DNA of 57,376 bases from Alphaproteobacteria bacterium HGW-Alphaproteobacteria-1 (GTDB lineage Bacteria > Pseudomonadota > Alphaproteobacteria > Rhodobacterales > Rhodobacteraceae). Shown here in pieces: positions 45,637 through 55,022 of this stretch; position 1 is the first letter of the stretch; every line of letters begins with the position of its first letter. The notes beneath the pieces were generated by a model. That model did no database searches and had not been told where the DNA came from. It worked only from the letters and a program-made list of their open reading frames with translations. Location of the stretch: positions 1 through 57,376 of the forward strand of contig PHEQ01000018.1 in assembly GCA_002842985.1 (NCBI GenBank), given 5' to 3'. Made by a program: the position numbers and the translations under genes.

Positions 45637-45816
45637 CTTCGGCAGGTCTCCTGACTTGCGGGTCATCGCTTGGCCGGACCTTCCCACACCCGAAGGTGCA
45701 GTGGTATATTCCGGCTTCGCTCGCCACTTACAGTTGCGGGGGCAGTTGCGGCATTGATCCAGAGGCCGGATCGCACCGTATTCCCTATTATCCGGTGTTT
45801 AATTCCCGGACCGAAG
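45637..45816 (-). promoter_or_regulatory. Cobalamin riboswitch
   Basis: The minus strand contains the B12-box sequence AGTCAGGAGACCTGCC and the upstream conserved region with AGGGAATACGGTG and CCCCCGCAACTGTAAG. The closing P1 stem is CTTCGG (45816-45811) with CCGAAG (45642-45637). It lies in the leader of btuB, about 145 bases before its ATG. Adenosylcobalamin binding should repress the whole btu operon. The remaining leader 45491-45636 contains a GC-rich stretch that may sequester the start site. Confidence 0.95.
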
Positions 45817-45847
45817 CAGCCCCGCGATACGCTCGGTGCGGGATTCG

Positions 45848-45870
45848 CGCAAGGGGAAATCTCCCTTGCG
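45848..45870. other. 8-bp hairpin between btuB leader and nnrU
   Basis: CGCAAGGG (45848-45855) and CCCTTGCG (45863-45870) form a perfect stem with a seven-base loop. It lies in the region where the btuB promoter must be and just before the NnrU gene. Neither side has a T-run, so I leave its role open (transcript end, operator or stabilising hairpin). Confidence 0.4.
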
Positions 45871-45929
45871 GGATCCTGGGAGCGTGCGCTATGCCCGTGG
45901 CCGGTCACAGGGTGCGAAGGGACAGGGGC

Positions 45930-46601
45930 GTGGGCTGGTTCGAATACATCCTTGCATTTACGGTCTTTTTCCTCAGCCATTCGATGCCATTGCGGCCAGC
46001 GGTCAAGTCCGCGCTGGTTGCGCGGCTGGGGCGGCGGGGCTTTGGCCTTGGCTATTCGGCGCTGTCGCTCTGCGTGCTCTACTGGCTGATCGTCGCGGCG
46101 GGGCGCGCGCCCTATGTGGCGCTCTGGGACAGGGCGGGCTGGCAGGTGCATGTGACGCTCGCCGTGATGCTTGGCGTTTGCCTGCTGGTGGCGCTGGCCG
46201 TGGGCAGGCCCAACCCGTTCTCCTTCGGCGGGCGCGAGGGGGCGGGGTTCGATCCCGCGCACCCCGGTGTCATCCGCTACACCCGCCATCCGCTGCTGTG
46301 GGCGCTGGCGCTGTGGGCGCTGGCGCATCTGCTGCCCAATGGCGATCTGGCGCATGTGCTGCTCTTCGGCCTTTTCGCCGGATTCGCCCTCTTGGGGCAG
46401 TGGATCGTGGACCGCCGCCGCAAGCGGCTGATGGGCGCGGAATGGGCGCGGTTGAACGCGGCACGCCGCGCCGCGCCGCTCTGGCCGCCGCGCCCCGCCT
46501 CATCGTCCGGCACGGCGTCGCGCCTCGCGCTTGGCCTTGCGGGTTTCGCCCTGCTCATCGTGGTTCATCCGGCGGTGATCGGCGTCTCGCCCCTGCCCTG
46601 A
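45930..46601 (+). CDS. NnrU family membrane protein
   Basis: A 223-residue membrane protein of the NnrU family (isoprenylcysteine methyltransferase-like fold), with about six helices. Typical pieces are GWFEYILAFTVFFLSHSMP at the N-terminus, LARLGRRGFGLGYSALSL, and the central GVIRYTRHPLLWALALWALAHLL. NnrU was first named from denitrification loci but is widespread, and the function is unclear. The start is GTG 45930, which gives the family N-terminus; AAGGGACAGGGG precedes it. It is transcribed divergently from btuB and 79 bases upstream of an ABC exporter. Confidence 0.85.
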   Translation: MGWFEYILAFTVFFLSHSMPLRPAVKSALVARLGRRGFGLGYSALSLCVLYWLIVAAGRAPYVALWDRAGWQVHVTLAVMLGVCLLVALAVGRPNPFSFGGREGAGFDPAHPGVIRYTRHPLLWALALWALAHLLPNGDLAHVLLFGLFAGFALLGQWIVDRRRKRLMGAEWARLNAARRAAPLWPPRPASSSGTASRLALGLAGFALLIVVHPAVIGVSPLP

Positions 46602-46680
46602 GCGCCTGCGACCAATGGGGGCACTTGACCCCAAGCGCCGCACTCGCCAAGAACCGGGACGACGGAACGGGAGGAATACC

Positions 46681-48477
46681 ATGGTGCGCAGGGCCGAGAA
46701 CGGGGCCGATCTGCTCGATCGGGAGAAATCGCGTCGCGTGAGCGCGCTGGCCGAGCTTTGGCCGTTCCTGCGTCCCTATCGCCCGCTTCTGGTGGCCGCG
46801 ATCACCGCGCTGGTGTTGACCGCCGCCGTGGCGCTGGCGCTGCCAATGGCGGTGCGGCGGGTGGTGGATAATTTCAGCGTCGAGGACGGTGCGCTGCTTG
46901 ACCAGTATTTCGGCGCGGCGTTGCTGATCGCGGCGCTGCTCGCGCTTGGCACCGGGGCGCGCTATCTGCTGGTGACCCGGCTGGGCGAGCGCGTTGTGGC
47001 GGACATTCGCAAGGCCGTGTTCGACCGCGTGATCGGCATGAGCCCCGCGTTTTTCGAGCGGCTGATGACCGGCGAGGTGCTGAGCCGGATCACCACCGAC
47101 ACGACACTGATCCTGTCCGTCATCGGCTCGTCCATTTCGATCGCGCTGCGCAATCTGCTGCTGTTCGTCGGTGGCATGGGGCTGATGCTCCTGACCTCGG
47201 CCAAGCTGACCGGGCTGGTTCTGTTGATCGTGCCGCTGGTGATCGTGCCGATCCTGACGCTGGGGCGGCGGATGCGGGTGCTGAGCCGCGAAAATCAGGA
47301 CTGGATCGCGCAAAGCTCGGGCAGCGCGTCCGAGGCGCTCTTGTCGGTGCAGACGGTGCAGGCCTTTACCCATGAGGCGGCGACGCGCGAGCAATTCGCC
47401 GATGTGACCGAGAAAAGCCATGATGCCGCGCGCCGCCGGGTCAATACCCGCGCGCTGATGACGGTGATCGTGATCTTTCTTGTGTTCACCGGCATTGTCG
47501 GCGTGCTCTGGATCGGGGCGCGCGATGTGCGCGCGGGCGAGATGAGCGCGGGCAGCCTTGTGCAGTTCGTGATCTATTCGGTGATGGTGGCGGGCGCGGT
47601 GGCGGCCCTCTCGGAAATCTGGGGCGAGTTGCAGCGCGCCGCGGGCGCGACCGAGCGGCTGGTGGATTTGTTGCAGGCCGAGGACCCGGTGACGGATGCC
47701 GCGCGCCCCGTGCCTGTGCCGCATCCGGCGCGCGGCGCGATCGGCTTTGAGGCGGTGCGCTTTTCCTATCCGGCGCGCCCCGAAATTCCGGCGCTCGAAG
47801 ATTTCAACCTGACGATCCGACCCGGCGAGACGGTGGCCCTTGTCGGCCCGTCGGGGGCGGGCAAGACCAGCGTCATTCAACTGATCCAGCGGTTTTATGA
47901 CCCCGATGAGGGGCGCATCACGCTGGATGGCGTGGCCCTGTCGGACATGGCGCGGCACGAATTCCGGCGCGAGATGGCGCTGGTGCCGCAGGACCCGGTG
48001 ATTTTTGCCACCTCTGCGCGTGAGAATATCCGTTTCGGCCGTCTCGGCGCCACCGATGCCGAGATCGAGGAGGCCGCCCGCGCGGCCAATGCGCATGACT
48101 TCATCGCCGCCCTGCCGCAGGGCTATGACACCTTCGTGGGTGAGCGCGGCGTGATGCTCTCGGGCGGGCAGAAACAGCGCATCGCCATCGCCCGCGCGAT
48201 CCTGCGCGACGCGGCGGTGTTGCTGCTCGACGAGGCCACATCCGCGCTTGACGCCGAGAGCGAGCGCGCGGTGCAGCGCGCGGTCGACGCGATGGCCAAG
48301 ACGCGCACCACGATCATCGTGGCGCACCGTCTGGCCACGGTGAAAAAGGCCGACCGGATCGTGGTGATGGATCAGGGCCGGATCGTGGCGCAGGGCACCC
48401 ATGACAGCCTCGTGGCCGAAAACGGGCTTTACGCGCGGCTGGCACGATTGCAATTCACCGATGGCGAAGCCGCCTGA
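46681..48477 (+). CDS. MsbA-like ABC exporter (permease-ATPase)
   Basis: A 598-residue half-transporter. Six membrane helices span about residues 25-310, including FFERLMTGEVLSRITTDTTLI and an intracellular loop. The ATPase domain (about 350-590) carries Walker A VGPSGAGKTSVIQL, signature MLSGGQKQRIAIARAI and Walker B AVLLLDEATSALDAESE. Homodimers of this class export lipids, lipid A or hydrophobic drugs. Roseobacters often carry this type next to nnrU; which substrate is moved is not told by sequence. The ATG at 46681 follows GGGAGGAA five bases upstream. Confidence 0.9.
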   Translation: MVRRAENGADLLDREKSRRVSALAELWPFLRPYRPLLVAAITALVLTAAVALALPMAVRRVVDNFSVEDGALLDQYFGAALLIAALLALGTGARYLLVTRLGERVVADIRKAVFDRVIGMSPAFFERLMTGEVLSRITTDTTLILSVIGSSISIALRNLLLFVGGMGLMLLTSAKLTGLVLLIVPLVIVPILTLGRRMRVLSRENQDWIAQSSGSASEALLSVQTVQAFTHEAATREQFADVTEKSHDAARRRVNTRALMTVIVIFLVFTGIVGVLWIGARDVRAGEMSAGSLVQFVIYSVMVAGAVAALSEIWGELQRAAGATERLVDLLQAEDPVTDAARPVPVPHPARGAIGFEAVRFSYPARPEIPALEDFNLTIRPGETVALVGPSGAGKTSVIQLIQRFYDPDEGRITLDGVALSDMARHEFRREMALVPQDPVIFATSARENIRFGRLGATDAEIEEAARAANAHDFIAALPQGYDTFVGERGVMLSGGQKQRIAIARAILRDAAVLLLDEATSALDAESERAVQRAVDAMAKTRTTIIVAHRLATVKKADRIVVMDQGRIVAQGTHDSLVAENGLYARLARLQFTDGEAA

Positions 48478-48612
48478 CCGCGAACCGATCTGCGTGACAT
48501 CCGGGCCGCATGACGACCTGCACACAAGGACGCGCGGCGGTCGTCTCCGAAGGCGGGCGGTTATGGCACGACAGCCATGGCGCCTCCCGCCGCCGGTCAG
48601 GACCGCCGCGTG

Positions 48613-50793
48613 TCAGGCCTCGTAATATTTCCCGCCATAGCCGCCATACGCCCCGTAACGTCCGCCATAGCCATAGCGTTTCATGCCTTGCGGGCTGATC
48701 TGGCTGAGGATGAGGCCGGTGGGCCGGATGTTCGACGTCTGCAATTGCCGCATCGCTTCCGTGACCTGCGCGTGGCTGGTGCTGTCCCAACGCACCGAGA
48801 AGAGCAGCGCATCTGCCTGTTGCGCGATGATCCGGGCATCGGGCACCACGAGCACGGGCGGGGTGTCGATGATGATTATGTCATACTGCGTGCGCATCTG
48901 GGCCATGAAATCGCGGAACCGCTCGGACGAGAAGAGATCAGCCGCGTTGGTGCGGCTCTTGTCGCCGAGGATGACATCGGCCTCGAAGGTGTCCGGCCGG
49001 AAGGCCACCTCCTCCAAGCTGCGTTCCCCGCCGAGCAAGGCCACGAGGCCATGTTTGGGGCCACCTGAAAAATACTCGTTCAGGGTCCGGCGGCGGATAT
49101 CGCCCTCGATCAGCAGTACCTTCTTGCCAAGCCCGATGAAATTGTAGGCAAGTGCTATGGCATTCGTGGTCTTGCCCTCGCCGGGGATCGAGGACGTGGA
49201 GACGATCACCTGCGGCGGATTGTCCACATTGGACAGAAGAAGCGACGTGCGCAGGTTGCGCACCGCTTCCATCGCGGCCGAGGTGGGCTTGTCCTTCATG
49301 TAGGCAAGGATATCGCGCCGCTTGGAACCCGGAATGATCGGCACCTGCCCCATGACCACAACGCCGGTATGCCGCTCGAGATCATCCGACGTCCGGAAGC
49401 CGGTTTTGCGCAGTTCGCGCAGCAGGACGAGCGCGATGCCGAGTATGAGACCGAGAATACCGGACAGCGCCAGGATCAGTGACTTGCGGGGAAATGAAGG
49501 GACGATCGGCACCACGGCACTGGAAAGAACGCGGCTGTCTGCCTGTTGAATGCCCTGCTGTGCCGAGGTTTCCTTGAGCCGTGTCAGGAAATGCTCGTAG
49601 AGCAGGCGTGTCGCCTCGGCGACCCGTGTCAACTGCTGCAACTGGATCAGGTCGCGGCTCTGCGCCTCGATCTGGGCGGACAGGGATGCCTCCGCCTGGA
49701 TCACCGCCTCTAGCTGTTGTGTGTTGCGTTGCAAATCGGCGCGGGTGCGGTCGAGCAAACGCTCGAACTGACGATCGAAGGCCAGTTCGGTCTCCGGGCG
49801 GCCCGCCGTCACGCGCGAGAGCAGCTGCGACAGTTCCGCGTCTCCGGCGGCTTCGGCCTTTTGGGAACGGGTTTCGGCCGCCTCAAGCGCAGCCAGCCTT
49901 CGCTCGGCCGCGCCGCGGGCCTCGCGCAGCGAAGCGATCCGGTCGCGCGTGTCCTTGAGTTGCCGTTCCAGTCCACGCAGACCTTCGACGGAGACAAGAT
50001 CGGTCCGGGCGCTGAAGCTTGACACGGCCTCGTCGGCGGCCTCGACATCGCTTTGCAACTCGACCACGCGCTCACTGAGCCATTCCGTCGCCTGCTGCAT
50101 CTTGTCGAATTTCACCTCGATCTGGTCGAGAACATAAAGCTCGGCGATCGTATCCGCGATCAGGGCGGATTTGCGGCGGTCCTCGGTTGTGGCAGAGATG
50201 TTGAAGACAAGGCTGTTGCGCACGCTGTCCACGGTGACCTTCTCCAGAAGGGATGTCACGGCACGGGTTCTGTCGGCATCAGCTTCAGGAACGTCTTGCG
50301 GGGCGTTGGCGCTTGGCGCCAAGGACGCCAAGGCGCTCGTGATAAGGCGCTTTAATCTGTCGCCGTAACCGGGAGTGCGCAGGCTGGTGTTGAATTCCGG
50401 ATCAGTGCTCAGATCCAGCCGATCGACGACCTTGCCCATCAGTCCCCGCGCGCGCAGAACCTCAAGTTCCGAGGTGATCTTTGCCGGGCTGGCCTGCCCG
50501 CCGCCAAGCACGCTGTCGAGACCGGAAATGCTGGCGCCGTCGTCGCCCTCGAAAATCACCGTTGTGGTCGCGCGATAGAGCGGCACTGCCACGAAGAAAG
50601 CGTAATATCCGCCAGCAAGCACGCTCAGCATGAAGGCGAAGGCGACCAGCCATTTCCCACGCCAGATTGTCGACAAAAGCGCCAGAAGATCGATCTCGTC
50701 ATCGTCACGCTCCGGCATCTTTGAGACGCCATCATCCACCGCTCGGGGAAATGTTCCCCGTGCTTTGCCGATCCCGCTCTGGATGGTATTCAT
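48613..50793 (-). CDS. Polysaccharide co-polymerase / tyrosine autokinase (Wzc/ExoP type)
   Basis: A 726-residue inner-membrane protein that controls the length and export of an exopolysaccharide. The N-terminal Wzz domain has two membrane helices (about 48-68 and 450-475) around a long periplasmic coiled-coil region (about 230-420). The cytoplasmic BY-kinase domain carries Walker A PGEGKTT (about 537-543), Walker A' IEGDIRRR (562-569) and Walker B IIIIDTPP (639-646). The tail is glycine-rich with seven tyrosines (about 705-726), the autophosphorylation cluster. The usual partners (glycosyltransferases, Wza-like exporter, phosphatase) are not seen next to it in this window. Confidence 0.93.
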   Translation of the reverse strand: MNTIQSGIGKARGTFPRAVDDGVSKMPERDDDEIDLLALLSTIWRGKWLVAFAFMLSVLAGGYYAFFVAVPLYRATTTVIFEGDDGASISGLDSVLGGGQASPAKITSELEVLRARGLMGKVVDRLDLSTDPEFNTSLRTPGYGDRLKRLITSALASLAPSANAPQDVPEADADRTRAVTSLLEKVTVDSVRNSLVFNISATTEDRRKSALIADTIAELYVLDQIEVKFDKMQQATEWLSERVVELQSDVEAADEAVSSFSARTDLVSVEGLRGLERQLKDTRDRIASLREARGAAERRLAALEAAETRSQKAEAAGDAELSQLLSRVTAGRPETELAFDRQFERLLDRTRADLQRNTQQLEAVIQAEASLSAQIEAQSRDLIQLQQLTRVAEATRLLYEHFLTRLKETSAQQGIQQADSRVLSSAVVPIVPSFPRKSLILALSGILGLILGIALVLLRELRKTGFRTSDDLERHTGVVVMGQVPIIPGSKRRDILAYMKDKPTSAAMEAVRNLRTSLLLSNVDNPPQVIVSTSSIPGEGKTTNAIALAYNFIGLGKKVLLIEGDIRRRTLNEYFSGGPKHGLVALLGGERSLEEVAFRPDTFEADVILGDKSRTNAADLFSSERFRDFMAQMRTQYDIIIIDTPPVLVVPDARIIAQQADALLFSVRWDSTSHAQVTEAMRQLQTSNIRPTGLILSQISPQGMKRYGYGGRYGAYGGYGGKYYEA

Positions 50794-50842
50794 GCTGCAA
50801 TCACCTTGATTTTACCCGATACGACTGATTTTCTCAGAGGTT

Positions 50843-50870
50843 CTAATAGACCGTCAGTTCGCGTTGTAAA
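50843..50870 (-). promoter_or_regulatory. Candidate promoter of the tyrosine autokinase gene
   Basis: On the minus strand TTTACA (50870-50865) and TATTAG (50848-50843) are spaced by 16 bases, about 50 bases before the ATG at 50793. A sigma70-like promoter in a stretch poorer in GC than its surroundings. Confidence 0.4.
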
Positions 50871-51290
50871 CACTTGTTGCCAAGCGGCGAGCGTGATTTT
50901 GAACAGGACGGCAACATCCCGCTTGGGCACAATGCGTCTGGCAAAGACCAGCCGACGCACTCTCTTTTTGTATCACACTGAGCTTTGGCGGTCGAGCGTC
51001 ATGCCATCGGGCCGCATACGCCGGTGCAGGAGAGCCTTCTGCGCGCGGCACGGCGGCTGGGGACTAAAGGTTGATAGGGGGCGACTATCGACCAATCAAA
51101 TGGCGATATCGAATGGCATGATAAAAGCTGATAGCCGTTGCCGGGGATGCCCGCGCTGACACATTTCCCCGATGACTTCGCCCGCACGCGGGCGGCCGCG
51201 GAATGAGCGGGCGGGCAGGGCAGAGACGGGGGGCCAGCCCCCCGCACCCCCCGGAGTATTTCCGGAACGATGAAGGGCTGAGGAGTTTGC
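50871..51290. other. Intergenic region with no identified gene
   Basis: The 420 bases between the autokinase promoter and the formate dehydrogenase relic contain only short unconvincing frames. GC-rich and AT-rich parts alternate. A hairpin-like segment with arms GCGTC and GACGC is seen around 50927-50951. I find no tRNA, CRISPR or insertion-sequence end here. The last bases hold GAGGAG, a ribosome-binding site still in place for the relic at 51291. Confidence 0.5.
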
Positions 51291-52063
51291 ATGAAGGATT
51301 CCATTATCCCCGCGGCGCGCGACATGGAAACGCCCGCGCGCGAGGGCGGGCCGGTGACGCTGACGATCGACGGCGTTTCCGTGACCGGGCCCGAGGGCAC
51401 CTCGGTGCTGCGCGCGGCGACCGAGGCGGGGATTTCCATTCCCAAGCTTTGCGCTTCCGGCACTCTCGAGGCGGTCGGCTCCTGTTGCCTTTGCGTGGTG
51501 GAGATCGAGGGGCGGCGCGGCCATACGTCACCGGCGGCGATGGTGCGATCCATGATGGCCTCGGCGTGACCGAGCATAGCCAAGGCTCGACCACCATCAT
51601 GGGCATTGCCAGTCCGGCCGTGCGCGCGGGCAGAACAATATGCAGGGCACCTGCGACATGGGATCATTTCCGCACGAGCTGCCCGGCTATCGCCACGTCA
51701 AGGGGGCGGAGGCGCGGGCGATCCTTGAGGAGGTCCGGGGCGTTCAGATTGACGCCGAACCGGGCCTGCGCATCCCGACCAAGCTGGATGCCGCCGTGGG
51801 TGGCACGTTCAACGAGCTTGGCGGTCAGTGCGGGGATATCCTGCAATCGGATCCCGATACCCGCCATGTTGCGGCCGGGCTGGCGGCGACGGGCTGCGTC
51901 ATCGTGCACGACCTTTTCTTCAACCAGACGGCGAATTGCGCGCATGTGGTTTTGCCCGGCTCGACCTTTCTTGATAAGGACGGCACAATCACCAGAGCCG
52001 AACGGCGCGTCAACCGCGTGCGCCAGGTGATCGCGGCCGCGTCGGTTATCGCGGAAAGCCGCG
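51291..52063 (+). pseudogene. Decayed formate dehydrogenase alpha subunit gene
   Basis: Three pieces of an FdsA/FdhA-like selenium-free, NAD-linked formate dehydrogenase catalytic subunit lie in three frames. Piece one (51291-51533) encodes the N-terminal [2Fe-2S] domain (GTSVLRAATEAGISIPKLC, then SCCLCVVEIEGRRG). Then, by a jump of some 450-500 residues, piece two (about 51546-51626) reads DGLGVTEHSQGSTTIMGIAS in another frame. Piece three (about 51628-52030) reads NNMQGTCDMGSFPHELPGYRHV, EPGLRIPTKLDAAV, then QSDPDTRHVAAGLAA and FFNQTANCAHVVLPGSTFLD, and stops matching after [10 protein letters not shown]. The molybdopterin domain core and the C-terminus are missing. The start signals are intact (GAGGAG seven bases before ATG). 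Confidence 0.85.
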
Positions 52064-52280
52064 AGTGCGCCGGAGGGTCTGCGCGTTGGGCTGTCCCGCC
52101 GTGCGCAGCGGCCTGCGCAGCGCCGTGGACCTTCGTGTCGATATGCTCCATCATCCGAAAAATCGCATCCGGTCGCGCGATGACACTCGCGCCGCGTGCG
52201 ATTCTGGAATACCAGACACCAGAGGCGGGGGCCTCCGGCTGAGGGACGACCGGGCCGCGTTGCTCAAAAGGGAGAGAGAC

Positions 52281-53879
52281 ATGATTTCAGGACGGGTCAA
52301 TCCGGGCTTCCGGCTCGAGGATCAGGGGATTTCAGGGCTGGGGACAGTCCATTACAACCTGATGGAGCCTGCCTTGGTCGCGGCCTCGGTGCAGCGCGGC
52401 GAGGGTGAATTGGGGCAAGGCGGCGCGCTTCTGGTCAGGACGGGCGAGTTCACCGGCCGCTCGCCCAGGGACAAGTTCACCGTGCGCACGCCCACCACCG
52501 AAAACACGATCTGGTGGGATAACAACCTTGCCATGGCGCCGGAGCATTTCGAGCAACTGCACAAGGATATGCTGGCCTATCTGGCGGGGCGCGAGGTCTT
52601 TGTTCAGGATCTGGTCGCAGGGGCTGACCCCGAGCACAGCATCAAGGTTCGGCTGGTCAATGAACTGGCGTGGCACAACCTGTTCATCCGTCACATGCTG
52701 CGCCGACCCGACCGCGCGGCGCTGGATCATTTCGTGGCCGATTACACGGTCATCAACTGCCCCGGATTCAAGGCCGACCCCGCGCGCCACGGCTGCCGGT
52801 CCGAGACGGTCATCGCGGTCAATATCGACGCCAAGCTCATCCTCATCGGCAACACCGAATATGCCGGTGAGAACAAGAAATCCATCTTCGGCCTGATGAA
52901 TTATCTGCTGCCCGAAAAGGGTGTGATGCCGATGCATTGCTCGGCCAACCATGCCAAGGACGACCCCGAGGATGCGGCTGTGTTCTTTGGCCTGTCGGGC
53001 ACCGGCAAGACCACGCTTTCGGCCGATCCCAACCGCACATTGCTGGGCGATGACGAACATGGCTGGTCCGACAAGGGCACGTTCAATTTCGAGGGCGGCT
53101 GCTATGCCAAGACCATCCACCTGAGCCCGGAGGCCGAGCCGGAAATCTATGCCACCTGCTCGATGTTCGGCACGGTGATCGAGAACATGGTCTATGACGC
53201 GGAGACGCGCGAACTGGACTATGAGGATGCCAGCCTGACCGAGAACATGCGCTGTGCCTATCCGCTGGACTATATCCCCAATGCCTCGGAGAGCGGCATT
53301 GCAGGGCATCCGCGCAACGTGGTGATGCTGACCTGCGATGCGTTTGGCGTGCTGCCCCCCATTGCGCGGCTGACCCCGGCGCAGGCGATGTATCACTTCC
53401 TGTCGGGCTTTACCGCCAAGATGGCCGGGACCGAGCGCGGCCTGACCGAGCCGCAGCCGGTGTTTTCCACCTGTTTCGGTGCCCCCTTCATGCCGCGTCG
53501 CCCGGAGGTTTACGGCAACCTCCTGCGCGCCAAGATCGAGCGGCACGGCGCATCGTGCTGGCTGGTCAACTCGGGCTGGACGGGCGGGGCCTATGGCCAG
53601 GGGTCGCGGATGCCGATCCGGGCCACGCGGGCGCTTCTGACCGCAGCACTTGACGGCTCTCTGAACGATGTGGAGTTCCGCACGGATCCGAATTTCGGCT
53701 TCGACGTGCCGGTGTCGGTGCCCGGTGTCGCCGATGTGCTGCTCGATCCGCGCCGCACGTGGGACGACGCGCACGCCTATGACGCACAGGCGGCACGGCT
53801 GGTGGCGATGTTTGCCGAGAATTTCGAACAGTATCTGGCGCATGTGGACGCGGAGCTGAAGGCGGTTGCCCTGGGGTGA
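52281..53879 (+). CDS. pckA: Phosphoenolpyruvate carboxykinase (ATP)
   Basis: A 532-residue enzyme that converts oxaloacetate and ATP to phosphoenolpyruvate, the gluconeogenic entry step. The nucleotide loop is [18 protein letters not shown], and further motifs include [24 protein letters not shown] and [24 protein letters not shown]. The ATG at 52281 follows GGGAGAGAG. It lies about 220 bases downstream of the formate dehydrogenase relic. In roseobacters pckA often neighbours chvI/chvG; those genes are not here. Two hairpins follow the stop. Confidence 0.97.
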   Translation: MISGRVNPGFRLEDQGISGLGTVHYNLMEPALVAASVQRGEGELGQGGALLVRTGEFTGRSPRDKFTVRTPTTENTIWWDNNLAMAPEHFEQLHKDMLAYLAGREVFVQDLVAGADPEHSIKVRLVNELAWHNLFIRHMLRRPDRAALDHFVADYTVINCPGFKADPARHGCRSETVIAVNIDAKLILIGNTEYAGENKKSIFGLMNYLLPEKGVMPMHCSANHAKDDPEDAAVFFGLSGTGKTTLSADPNRTLLGDDEHGWSDKGTFNFEGGCYAKTIHLSPEAEPEIYATCSMFGTVIENMVYDAETRELDYEDASLTENMRCAYPLDYIPNASESGIAGHPRNVVMLTCDAFGVLPPIARLTPAQAMYHFLSGFTAKMAGTERGLTEPQPVFSTCFGAPFMPRRPEVYGNLLRAKIERHGASCWLVNSGWTGGAYGQGSRMPIRATRALLTAALDGSLNDVEFRTDPNFGFDVPVSVPGVADVLLDPRRTWDDAHAYDAQAARLVAMFAENFEQYLAHVDAELKAVALG

Positions 53880-53896
53880 CGCTGCCGTCATGCAAC

Positions 53897-53940
53897 GGAA
53901 TTTTGGAAAAATTCCGCTCAAGAAAGTTTTGAACTTTCTT
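53897..53940 (+). terminator. Two hairpins after pckA
   Basis: GGAATTTT (53897-53904) with AAAATTCC (53908-53915), and AAGAAAGTT (53920-53928) with AACTTTCTT (53932-53940), form perfect 8- and 9-bp stems. They are AT-rich in a GC-rich region. They probably end pckA transcription; being symmetric they could serve the convergent oxidoreductase also. Confidence 0.65.
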
Positions 53941-54032
53941 GGCACATATCCTCTGTGGGGGTTTTCGGACGCGGTGCAAAGGTCCGCTTCAGGCCAAAAC
54001 GAGCCCCTTGCCCGTCAGCCATCCCGCCCGCG

Positions 54033-55022
54033 TCAGGGCCGCAGAAGGATCTTGCCGTGATGCCCGCCATCCTCCATCTGCCGATGCGCGGCGACGGCCT
54101 CGGTCATCGGCAGGACGCGATGCGTCACGGGGCGCACCGCGCCTGTCCCGAAAAGCGGCCAAACGTCATCGCGCAGCGCCTGCGCGACGCGCGTCTTGAA
54201 CGCCTCGGGCCGGGAGCGCAGCGTCGATCCGGTATAGCTGATCCGCTTGAGCATCACCGGCATGAGGTCGATCTCGACCTTCGAGCCGTGGTTGAAGGCC
54301 AGTTGAATGATCCGCGCATCATGGCGCGCCGCCTTGATGTTGCGCGCGACATAGTCGCCGCCGATGATGTCGAGGATGATGTCCGCGCCGCCCGCCTCGC
54401 GGGTGACGGCGACGAAATCCTCGGTCCGGAAGTCGATCGCGCGCGCGGCGCCAAGCGATGTCACGAAATCCGCCGCCGCTTCATCGCCAACCGTGGTCAG
54501 CACGGTCAGCCCCATCGCCTTGCCCAGCTGGATCGCCGTTGATCCGATCCCGCCCGCGCCGCCATGGACAAGAAAGATGCCGCCGTCCGGCAGGCCGTGA
54601 TCGAGAAACACGTTGCTCCAGACGGTAAAGAAGGTCTCGGGCAGGCCTGCCGCCTCGACCTCGTCCACGCCCTCGGGGATTGGCAGGCAATGGCTGCCAG
54701 TCACCGCCACGAATTCGGCATAGCCGCCGCCATTGGTCAGCGCGCAGACGCGGTCGCCGGGGTGCCACTGGTCGATACCCTCGCCACAGGCCACCACCTC
54801 GCCCGCGACTTCGAGACCAAGCAGATCCGAGGCCCCCTTGGGCGCCGGGTAATGGCCTCGCCGCTGCACAAGGTCCGGGCCGTTCACACCGGCGGCGGTG
54901 ACGCGGATCAGAACCTCGCCCGCGCCGCAGGCGGGCAGGGGGCGGGTGCCGGGCATCAGAACCTCCGGCCCGCCGGGGGCGGTCATCTCGATGACGCGCA
55001 TGGTATCGGGCAACTCGCTCAC
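54033..55022 (-). CDS. Zinc-free quinone oxidoreductase (PIG3-like)
   Basis: A 329-residue medium-chain dehydrogenase of the quinone oxidoreductase/TP53I3-like group. It includes GVNGPDLVQRRGHYPAPKGAS and LLGLEVAGEVVACGEGI near the N-terminus, and the NADPH site VHGGAGGIGSTAIQLGKAMG. The zinc ligands of true alcohol dehydrogenases are absent. The first codon appears to be GTG at 55022, overlapping the sucD stop (GTGA); the ATG seven codons on is the alternative. It is coupled to the succinate-CoA-ligase-like pair upstream, suggesting that the three act on the same metabolite; which one is unknown. Confidence 0.87.
   Translation of the reverse strand: MSELPDTMRVIEMTAPGGPEVLMPGTRPLPACGAGEVLIRVTAAGVNGPDLVQRRGHYPAPKGASDLLGLEVAGEVVACGEGIDQWHPGDRVCALTNGGGYAEFVAVTGSHCLPIPEGVDEVEAAGLPETFFTVWSNVFLDHGLPDGGIFLVHGGAGGIGSTAIQLGKAMGLTVLTTVGDEAAADFVTSLGAARAIDFRTEDFVAVTREAGGADIILDIIGGDYVARNIKAARHDARIIQLAFNHGSKVEIDLMPVMLKRISYTGSTLRSRPEAFKTRVAQALRDDVWPLFGTGAVRPVTHRVLPMTEAVAAHRQMEDGGHHGKILLRP

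Noticed and set aside
46555..48525. Minus-strand frame of 656 codons
   Set aside because: It is antisense to the ABC exporter, which has all motifs in the plus frame.
52332..53945. Minus-strand frame of 537 codons
   Set aside because: It is antisense to pckA, whose sequence is complete and conserved.
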